This document shows, one piece after another, positions 6,772 through 12,565 of a stretch of 12,565 bases of DNA. Positions within the stretch are counted from its first letter, which is position 1. Every line of letters begins with the position of its first letter. Origin of the DNA: JAWXBR01 sp046595995 (lineage in GTDB: Bacteria; Bacteroidota; Ignavibacteria; Kapaibacteriales; Kapaibacteriaceae); the NCBI GenBank assembly GCA_046595995.1, contig JBKJNB010000057.1:1-12565 (forward strand). Reading direction: 5' to 3'. A program made the position numbers and the translations under genes. Under the pieces are notes generated by a model that saw only the letters and a program-made list of their open reading frames with translations, did not search any database and had not been told where the DNA came from.

Positions 6772-8058
6772 TTAGTCGATCGTACTATGCGGCACAATCT
6801 GCGCGGTCTCCAGATCGTAGCGGAAGTTGGTGATCGATCCGTCTTGCAGCATCTGTATAGAGGTCTCGATGACCTGGAATGGTACTAGAAACCATTCCTT
6901 CGGAACGACAGCGAAACCAAAGCGATCTATTAGTTCAAGGTCTAGTCGTGCGCTTGCAAAGAACCGGTGAAGCAAAGCCTCGAGGCGTTTCCGGTTGATG
7001 TTGGACAGTTTGAACGTCGCGACAATTTCTACGTCTGCCAACAAGTATGTTGGGTCGAGTTTGGCGTTAGCAATGCGTGCTTTAACGTCTCCACCTGTGA
7101 CGCCGATTTTATGCAGGACAAGTCTGTGCTCTACAACAAACGGATCTTCTGAGTTGCTCCTGAGAACATAGACGTAGCCCGTGGCTAGGTCATCGGGGTC
7201 TGCTTGGTCAGAAAACAACGGACCCATTTCGGGTCTTGTGATTCGGCGACTGGATTTGTCTTTATTCAATGCGCGTTGAAGTGATCGCAACAACAGGTCG
7301 CTCTCGGTACGGTTGTCGTAGACGACTCTAAGGCGTCGGTCGGGACGTCCGTGATCGCCTACAAATTCCTCTCCCATCTCAGCCACTAACGCTTTTTGTC
7401 CGTCTAGGATAAATAAGTCGCCTTTTTTAACATCAGCATTGTCTTTGTACTTCACAGTCGTGCGCTCTCCGGAAGTCAAGTCTTCCTGCACACTTTTAAA
7501 GACTGGCGCAAATACGTCGAAGTCCTTGCAGGTTTTCCGTTGCGCTACCTCTTCCTCAGCACGAATTTCCTCTCGCGATCGGACATGTTTGAGATCGAGG
7601 ATATCGTTGACGCCAGATCCTTCGCGAAGAGCAGCAAGCAATTCGTCATTGTTAAGCGAGGCGTCATTACCAAACGAGGCGTCATTGCTAAACGAGGCAT
7701 CATTGCTAAACGAGGCGTCAGCAGATGGTCCAAGATGATACGATTGCGCGTTATCGCTAACGATGCCAGTGTGAAATTCAGAGCCCGCCGTCAGCAATCC
7801 ACGTGGGTCGCGGTTCTTGAGAGCAATTCTGCATTCTTCTAACACGCGCAAACGATCGAGTCTCACCGCATACAGCCGCTCGAAAATGTCGTTCTGTTCC
7901 CCATGCTGCGGCAGCCTCCCGTGCCCCTCGACGAAGCGTTCGATTTCTTCGAAGCCCGCAATAATGCGCTGTTCGCGTACGGATGTACCCTGCGCTTTTG
8001 TTGGCTGCGTATAGTCATCCAATGCCGATCGTAGGTCGTCGAGGTTACTTTCTGTCAT
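6772..8058 (-). CDS. GIY-YIG (T5orf172/MUG113-like) nuclease domain protein
   Basis: Protein of 428 residues and last gene of the operon. The start at 8058 (MTESNLDD) is chosen over an in-frame ATG at 8124 because GAGGG (8064-8068) lies 5 bases before it, and it overlaps the helicase stop by only 14 bp. Residues 33-75 have a conserved-looking segment (GFEEIERFVEGHGRLP, then IFERLYAVRLDRLR). Residues 113-138 are a low-complexity linker of DASFSN-type six-residue repeats. Residues 180-280 or so are of unknown function. Residues 293-395 are the GIY-YIG-like domain: GYVYVLRS (294-301), HKIGVTGGDVKARI (316-329) with the likely catalytic Arg at 328, LEALLHRFF (359-367) with the likely metal-binding Glu at 360, and KEWF (387-390). 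A metal-dependent DNA-cutting role is known for the superfamily. That it cuts DNA with the helicase encoded just upstream is inferred from the operon. Confidence 0.8.
   Translation of the reverse strand: MTESNLDDLRSALDDYTQPTKAQGTSVREQRIIAGFEEIERFVEGHGRLPQHGEQNDIFERLYAVRLDRLRVLEECRIALKNRDPRGLLTAGSEFHTGIVSDNAQSYHLGPSADASFSNDASFSNDASFGNDASLNNDELLAALREGSGVNDILDLKHVRSREEIRAEEEVAQRKTCKDFDVFAPVFKSVQEDLTSGERTTVKYKDNADVKKGDLFILDGQKALVAEMGEEFVGDHGRPDRRLRVVYDNRTESDLLLRSLQRALNKDKSSRRITRPEMGPLFSDQADPDDLATGYVYVLRSNSEDPFVVEHRLVLHKIGVTGGDVKARIANAKLDPTYLLADVEIVATFKLSNINRKRLEALLHRFFASARLDLELIDRFGFAVVPKEWFLVPFQVIETSIQMLQDGSITNFRYDLETAQIVPHSTID
7636..7725 (-). repeat. 18-bp in-frame tandem repeat in the GIY-YIG gene
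   Basis: Four clear 18-base units start at 7654, 7672, 7690 and 7708 (plus-strand form AAACGAGGCGTCATTGCT). A worn fifth copy lies at 7636-7653, matching 13 of 18 bases. On the coding strand they give DASFSN, DASFSN, DASFGN, DASLNN and a faded NDELL. The unit is a multiple of three, so copy changes would lengthen or shorten the linker before the nuclease domain without breaking the frame. Confidence 0.9.
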
Positions 8059-10102
8059 ACCGACCCTCGTCTTTAAATCGCACAAATGCAACAGCGCCTT
8101 CGGCCATTTTCTTCTCCCATGCATCCTGCGATGTTAACGACGGCAGGCGTCCGCGTTCATCCTTAAAGCGCAAGGCTCGATAGGCAAGCGCCTGAGCTTC
8201 CTCCGGTGTGAGATTCGTACGACGGGCTGCGATGACATCTGCGACTTGCCTGAGACGTTCTTCACTCATCGACTTCGCCAGTATAGCGTACGCTTCGCCA
8301 AACGGGTTTATGCGATCGATAAGGTCGATGTCGAGCTCGGTGACGCTCAGGGCGAACTTGCGCACACCTTGTATCAGCACCATGTTGGGAGACCCTTCTG
8401 TGACCCCTTCCAACGAGGCCTTCTTTGCCTGCTGAACAACATTCAGTGCTGTAATTGCGTGCTGCCTTACAGCCTCTGCGTCCTCGTCGGCTAATTGAGG
8501 GTAGGTCTCTTTTACGATTTTACCCATACGGACCTGTGTCAATTCCTCGGGCACGAGTTCCGCGTCAAAAAGGCCACGTCCGACGGTGTGCTTGTCCTGC
8601 ATAAACGACGCAATCAGCTCATTCAGATCTTCCTGACAAATGCGCGCGGCCTCTGGACTCCTGGGCACTGCAAGACCTCTGATTTCCAGTTGAATTTGTC
8701 CGGTTGTTGGGTTCACCCCGACGTTTGTTTTTCCGGGGAGGTAGCCGTCGGGACCGTAATCAAAACCTAGTGTCGCTTCATTATTCGGGTGCTTGGGTTT
8801 AAACTCGAAGCGCGGTGCAAGAACCTGCTCCATTAACAAGCTGGCGGCGATTGCTTTAAGCGTGTCGTTCACGGCTTCGGTGACGGTCTCTTCCGAGGCG
8901 TCGGGTTCGGCGATGAGATTTGTAAATCGTGTACGGACCTTACCAGGCGCATCGCGCGTTGCCCGGCCAATAATCTGGATGATCTCTGTAAGACTCGACC
9001 GATAGCCGACTGTTAGCGCGTGCTCGCACCATATCCAATCGAACCCCTCCTTGGCCATACCGAGTGCAATGATAATGTCTACATGCTCTCTGTTTTCCCT
9101 TTGTGAAGGGTCTCTTAGCGCTGCCGAAACAGTCTCACGTTTTGCTGCATCATCATCGACCAGATCGGCAATTTTTAGGACTCTTCCCGAGGCAGTTTTC
9201 ACTAACTGGAATCCCGTTACAGGATCGCTGCCTTGCCACTCGCCTAACTCCTCGAGGATGTGTTCTACCTCGCGGATTTTGTCCTTCGTACTCTCGCGCG
9301 AATTAACATTCGGTATATGCAGTATCGTCTTCTCTTCTGGCCGCAGCACTTTCAGTATTTCATCGGTGTAACTACCAGTATAAAAGTAGTAGCCTATGTC
9401 GAGCTGCTTTAGATACTGATAGCCGTTGAGTTGCTCGTAGTATGTGTAGGTAGCCGTGTCAAATTTGGCCTCGTCCTCGGGGTGTAACACTGCCTCTGCA
9501 TCACCGCGGAAATACGAGCCCGTCATGGCAACGATGTGCACCTTGTCGCGAGCCATAAACTGTCTAACATGCTCGCCTAGTTTGTTATCGGGGTTGGCCG
9601 ACACATGATGAAACTCGTCGACGGCGATAAGTCGGTCGTCGAACACTTCGATGCCATACTTCTCGACGACAAAACGAAAACTCGCATGTGTGCACACTAG
9701 AATCTTGTCGTCGCTATCTAGGAATCGCTTCACCGCCTCGACCTTACCTCCGTCCGTACCGGACGCATCACACAGATTCCACTTCGGCTCGACCTTCCAA
9801 TCCTCCCAGAAACCATACTGGGAGAGCGGTGCATCGTAAAAGCTGGCGCCTATCGATCGCTCGGGCACCACGATTATAACTTGTTTTATCTTTTGATTTT
9901 TCAGCTTGTCCAGCGCTATGTACATAAGCGCCCGGCTCTTCCCCGAAGCAGGCGGCGACTTAATGAGCAGATACTGCTCGCCGCGTTTTTGGTAGCAACG
10001 CTCCTGCATGGGGCGCATACCCATAACATTCGCACGAGTGGAGCTGCCATCGTGCGCGTAGGTAACCGAGACCGAGGGAATACTGATAGGAGATGGGTTC
10101 AT
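8045..10102 (-). CDS. SF2 DEAD/DEAH-type helicase of a defence-like operon
   Basis: ATP-dependent superfamily 2 helicase or translocase of 685 residues. Helicase motifs appear in order: Q-like MRPMQERC (29-36), Walker A SPPASGKS (49-56), Ia VVPERS (78-83), DEFH box (162-165), motif III TGS (194-196), motif V GMAKEGFDW (348-356) and motif VI QIIGRATR (376-383). It resembles type III restriction subunits and related DNA translocases in layout, but no nuclease motif is visible in the C-terminal 280 residues. The C-terminus carries RFKDERGRLPSLTSQDAWEK (645-664), which echoes the N-terminus of the next protein. Its ATG overlaps the RhuM stop as ATGA (10099-10102), and there is no strong ribosome binding site, so translation is probably coupled. 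DNA unwinding or translocation that feeds the GIY-YIG nuclease is inferred from context. Confidence 0.88.
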   Translation of the reverse strand: MNPSPISIPSVSVTYAHDGSSTRANVMGMRPMQERCYQKRGEQYLLIKSPPASGKSRALMYIALDKLKNQKIKQVIIVVPERSIGASFYDAPLSQYGFWEDWKVEPKWNLCDASGTDGGKVEAVKRFLDSDDKILVCTHASFRFVVEKYGIEVFDDRLIAVDEFHHVSANPDNKLGEHVRQFMARDKVHIVAMTGSYFRGDAEAVLHPEDEAKFDTATYTYYEQLNGYQYLKQLDIGYYFYTGSYTDEILKVLRPEEKTILHIPNVNSRESTKDKIREVEHILEELGEWQGSDPVTGFQLVKTASGRVLKIADLVDDDAAKRETVSAALRDPSQRENREHVDIIIALGMAKEGFDWIWCEHALTVGYRSSLTEIIQIIGRATRDAPGKVRTRFTNLIAEPDASEETVTEAVNDTLKAIAASLLMEQVLAPRFEFKPKHPNNEATLGFDYGPDGYLPGKTNVGVNPTTGQIQLEIRGLAVPRSPEAARICQEDLNELIASFMQDKHTVGRGLFDAELVPEELTQVRMGKIVKETYPQLADEDAEAVRQHAITALNVVQQAKKASLEGVTEGSPNMVLIQGVRKFALSVTELDIDLIDRINPFGEAYAILAKSMSEERLRQVADVIAARRTNLTPEEAQALAYRALRFKDERGRLPSLTSQDAWEKKMAEGAVAFVRFKDEGRYDRK

Positions 10103-11091
10103 GGTTTTGCTTTGAGTTTCTTTTCCAGTTGCTCGATTTCTCGGATATCTGCCGCATCAGCCTCTCGGGCTTCCGACTCGACGCGGTTTTGGTAAAAGGC
10201 TTCGTACCGCAAGTGGGCGATGCGCACCATTTCATCGTGGCTTACGGAGCCCGCGTCCTTCAAAACCTTTTGCTGATTGAAAGCCAGCATACCGTCCACA
10301 TGATCACGCCAAAAGGTTAGCGTTAAATCCTGTTGTTGCTTCACTCGTAGTTCTGCCTGCTCAAGAAAGATCACCACAAGGCGGTTCAGTGTGTCAATTT
10401 CGTCGGCAGTCAAATAGTTCTTCGCAACAATCACATCCTGCTTCCGAACGCGCGAACCACTAAAATGGGTGAGGGCCATGTTTGGCTTACCCGACTCCGC
10501 ACGTTTCACGACTAACTCTGCCGCCGTGAACCCACATACAGCGTAAAGAAGTTTGTTCTGTACTTCGGCAAAGAATGTATGGGTCTCATTTTCTCTGACT
10601 TTATAGTCCGAGCTGAGTGCAAATAGATCACGCACCTTCTGGTAAAACCGCTTTTCCGAGGATCTTATCTCACGGATGCGTGCCAGAAGCTCATCGAAGT
10701 GGTCCCATCCGCCCGGGTTCTTCAGACGCTCATCGTCCATCAGAAAACCCTTAACGATGTACTCTTTCAGGTTTCGACTTGCCCATTGCCGAAACTGCAC
10801 CCCTCGGGGAGAACGTACACGGTAGCCGATGGCAAGAATTAGATCGAGATTGTAGAGCTTGGTGAGGTAGGCCTTGCCATCCGCCGCAGTTGTCAAGGAA
10901 TCCTTGACAACTGAATCTGCCGCTAATTCCCCGTCGTCAAAAATGTTCTTCGCGTGAAGAGATGCGTTCTGTTTGGTCGTCTGGAACAACTCTGCGATTT
11001 CGAGTTGCGAGAGCCAGACGGTCCCAGCGTCGACACGAAGATCGAGCCGCGTTTTACCATCCTCCGAAGTATATAGGATTAGATCGCTCAT
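10099..11091 (-). CDS. RhuM-family protein
   Basis: Protein of 330 residues that matches the virulence RhuM family end to end. The N-terminus has ILYTSEDGKTRLDLR and a helix-turn-helix-like stretch TVWLSQLEIAELFQTTKQNA (24-43). It continues with the family core YNLDLILAIGYRVRSPRG (80-97), FRQWASRNLKEYIVKGF (100-116), SSEKRFYQKVRDLFALSSDY (144-163), FFAEVQNKLLYAV (173-185) and a charged coiled-coil-like tail (305-328). RhuM was named from Salmonella pathogenicity island 3, and its biochemical role is unsettled. Homologues often occur beside restriction-modification genes. Its ATG overlaps the methyltransferase stop (11088-11091) and its TGA overlaps the helicase ATG, so it sits in the middle of the operon. 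An accessory or regulatory part in the modification/restriction system is inferred. Confidence 0.9.
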   Translation of the reverse strand: MSDLILYTSEDGKTRLDLRVDAGTVWLSQLEIAELFQTTKQNASLHAKNIFDDGELAADSVVKDSLTTAADGKAYLTKLYNLDLILAIGYRVRSPRGVQFRQWASRNLKEYIVKGFLMDDERLKNPGGWDHFDELLARIREIRSSEKRFYQKVRDLFALSSDYKVRENETHTFFAEVQNKLLYAVCGFTAAELVVKRAESGKPNMALTHFSGSRVRKQDVIVAKNYLTADEIDTLNRLVVIFLEQAELRVKQQQDLTLTFWRDHVDGMLAFNQQKVLKDAGSVSHDEMVRIAHLRYEAFYQNRVESEAREADAADIREIEQLEKKLKAKP

Positions 11092-12565
11092 GCGTCGGAA
11101 GCTTTCTGCTTTCGTGCAGATGATTTCTTCAGCGACGTTCTCTTAGCCGCTGTTTTCTTCGGAGTCTGCTTGGCTGTCATCTGCGTATAGAGCTCAAAAA
11201 GCTTCTCTAACCGCTCTGTATCATTCTTAAATCGGCGTCCGATATAGATACGCTCCAACGTCTCATCATTACGCTCATGCGCTGAGCGCAAGTCCGCGGG
11301 CATTTTCTCTGGATCATACAGATCGGCTATCGTCGCAGGGAAGTGCGCTTCGCGTGCTAACAGTATGTCTTCGGCGCAACGTGTGAGGTCGGCTTTGTTT
11401 TGCTCGGTTAGTGTCGGAACGGGAAAGGTATTCCAACCGAGAGTGTTTGAGTAGGAGAACCGCATCTCCAAGCGCACACATACTGTACCGATCCAAACCC
11501 AATGAAGGCGTGAAGCGATGAGTGCAAGATTCCAGAGGGGAGCGTCGTAGAGAGCGAAGTTACGGTCTCCGATTACTGTACCGCCCTGCACGAGGCCTAC
11601 GGGTAGAAAGGGCCGATTCTCTGAACTGACTCGGGGAACAACAATAGTGGATTTACTCCCTCGGTGACGGATTTCACCGAATCGGTGCGGGCTGTTCGCA
11701 GACTGTCTTGTCTGATGCTTAGTACTGGCCAGCCGCATCGCATTAACGTTGTCGAGACGAATTGAGATTGCCCTTATCTGCCTTGCGACGTTCACTCCAT
11801 CATCCTCAATCCATAAGCAATACCTCAACTTACCGTTTATGAATTCTTCAGAATTCGAATACTCCTGAATGAACAGTTTTGCTCTGATGTCCTCAGCGAG
11901 CATCGTTTTCCTTTCCGAAAGCGTGAGAAAGAATTGGCCAGCGTCGACTGGCTTACTTCCGAAGTCCATTTGCACGACATCAGCTAATGGCTTCGACAAT
12001 TTCTCAACAATCACATGAGGGCCGGCCACCAAGTAAGCATTGATGTTCTCTACATCTTTGATCGTTCCTTGTTCATAGCCGTCGATTGAAAACAGCTTTC
12101 TTCCTTTTCCAGCATTCTTCGATAACCCTACGATAACAACTGTTACACCGGCATTGTGGCTGGCGAGGTTGCTCCATTTGAAACTCGTGTGTGCGAAATG
12201 AATTTCGTGACCGGTGCGAAAAATCAACGGCCAGAGGATAGGTACCTGTTGCCCTTGACAAATCGAATTCGTGGAAACGAAAGCCGACGCAGAAGTTGTT
12301 TTCGTTCCATAATCCGCTGCCTTCATAAACCAGCCGGCCACGTAGTCGAGTGATTTCCAACTTTGTGTCCGGCCATCGAAAATGGCTTTGAGTTCAGATT
12401 TCTGCTCTGCTGACTGCCATGTCGAACCTAGGTACGGCGGGTTCCCGCAGATGTACGTCTCGCCGCCCTCGTTTTCGAAATCGATTTCGGGTTGGTTTAG
12501 AGGCGTCGAGAAAAGGTCGTCGGCCTGATATTTAACGCCAGTGCCGGTGGGTGGACAGATACTTA
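11088..12565 (-). CDS. MmeI-like DNA adenine methyltransferase, C-terminal part
   Basis: Partial gene: the frame runs open to the right edge, giving 491 residues, and the N-terminus lies outside the window. The N6-adenine methyltransferase motif IV is ICGNPPYLG, with NPPY at 12432-12443. After it come SLDYVAGWFMKAADY and AFVSTNSICQGQQVPILW, then the EIHFAHTSFKW strand, all typical of the MmeI-like (type IIL) methyltransferase core. The next part holds the target-recognition region (RYCLWIEDDG, then FGEIRHRGSKSTIVVPRVSS and NRPFLPVG) and ends with the family's SRLHWVWIG and YSNTLGWNTFPVP segments. A Lys-rich tail (TPKKTAAKRTSLKKSSARKQ) closes the protein. A GTG at 12341 could look like a start but splits the core and is rejected. 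SAM-dependent adenine methylation of a short site is expected. Whether this protein carries its own N-terminal nuclease, as MmeI does, cannot be seen here. Confidence 0.87.
   Translation of the reverse strand, partial: SICPPTGTGVKYQADDLFSTPLNQPEIDFENEGGETYICGNPPYLGSTWQSAEQKSELKAIFDGRTQSWKSLDYVAGWFMKAADYGTKTTSASAFVSTNSICQGQQVPILWPLIFRTGHEIHFAHTSFKWSNLASHNAGVTVVIVGLSKNAGKGRKLFSIDGYEQGTIKDVENINAYLVAGPHVIVEKLSKPLADVVQMDFGSKPVDAGQFFLTLSERKTMLAEDIRAKLFIQEYSNSEEFINGKLRYCLWIEDDGVNVARQIRAISIRLDNVNAMRLASTKHQTRQSANSPHRFGEIRHRGSKSTIVVPRVSSENRPFLPVGLVQGGTVIGDRNFALYDAPLWNLALIASRLHWVWIGTVCVRLEMRFSYSNTLGWNTFPVPTLTEQNKADLTRCAEDILLAREAHFPATIADLYDPEKMPADLRSAHERNDETLERIYIGRRFKNDTERLEKLFELYTQMTAKQTPKKTAAKRTSLKKSSARKQKASDA

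Noticed and set aside
6742..6790. Terminator between the CoiA-like remnant and the GIY-YIG gene
   Set aside because: Only short GATCG/CGATC matches are present, with no stable stem and no T-run.
8059..8124. Earlier ATG start for the GIY-YIG gene
   Set aside because: It would overlap the helicase by 80 bp, and its extra residues are only the out-of-frame shadow of the helicase C-terminus; the 8058 start has a ribosome binding site.
12339..12341. GTG as the start of the methyltransferase gene
   Set aside because: The frame stays open for 74 more codons to the edge and these hold the NPPY motif, which belongs to the same domain.

Overview
The window looks like a chromosomal segment from a bacterium of the Bacteroidetes/Chlorobi/Ignavibacteria/Kapabacteria side of the tree. 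The main reason is the protein at 2522-4594, which ends in a typical type IX secretion (T9SS) C-terminal sorting domain. A large secreted Asp-box (BNR-like) repeat protein lies upstream of it. Base composition looks close to even, and the exact lineage cannot be fixed from the sequence alone. No rRNA, tRNA, CRISPR array or transposase was recognised.

Layout. 1-4594 (plus strand) holds envelope or secreted protein genes: the last codons of an upstream gene, a 714-residue Asp-box repeat protein, and a 690-residue VIT/von Willebrand A protein with a T9SS tail. 4601-5739 holds two housekeeping-type genes arranged head to head, an NADPH-dependent FMN reductase (minus) and a COG3981-type GNAT acetyltransferase (plus). 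5740-6122 has no convincing gene. It is an array of 42-bp direct repeats that runs into inverted copies with a period of about 40 bp, so the whole array is roughly palindromic. 6123-6741 is the wreck of a CoiA-like nuclease gene with an internal, frame-breaking deletion.

6772-12565 (minus strand) is the most interesting part. It is a tightly overlapping four-gene operon read right to left: an MmeI-like N6-adenine DNA methyltransferase (5' end outside the window), a RhuM-family protein, an SF2 DEAD/DEAH-type helicase, and a protein ending in a GIY-YIG (T5orf172/MUG113-like) nuclease domain. Junctions are ATGA stop/start overlaps of 4 bp and 4 bp, then an overlap of 14 bp. A methyltransferase, a translocase-type ATPase and a separate nuclease, co-translated with a RhuM accessory protein, suggest a modification-dependent defence system of restriction-modification type. 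The combination matches no named system that I can recall with certainty, but a homology search could show that it is already catalogued.

Other points of note are an 18-bp in-frame tandem repeat inside the GIY-YIG gene, and a GRLP-centred segment shared by the C-terminus of the helicase and the N-terminus of the GIY-YIG protein, which may be a common docking or DNA-contact module.
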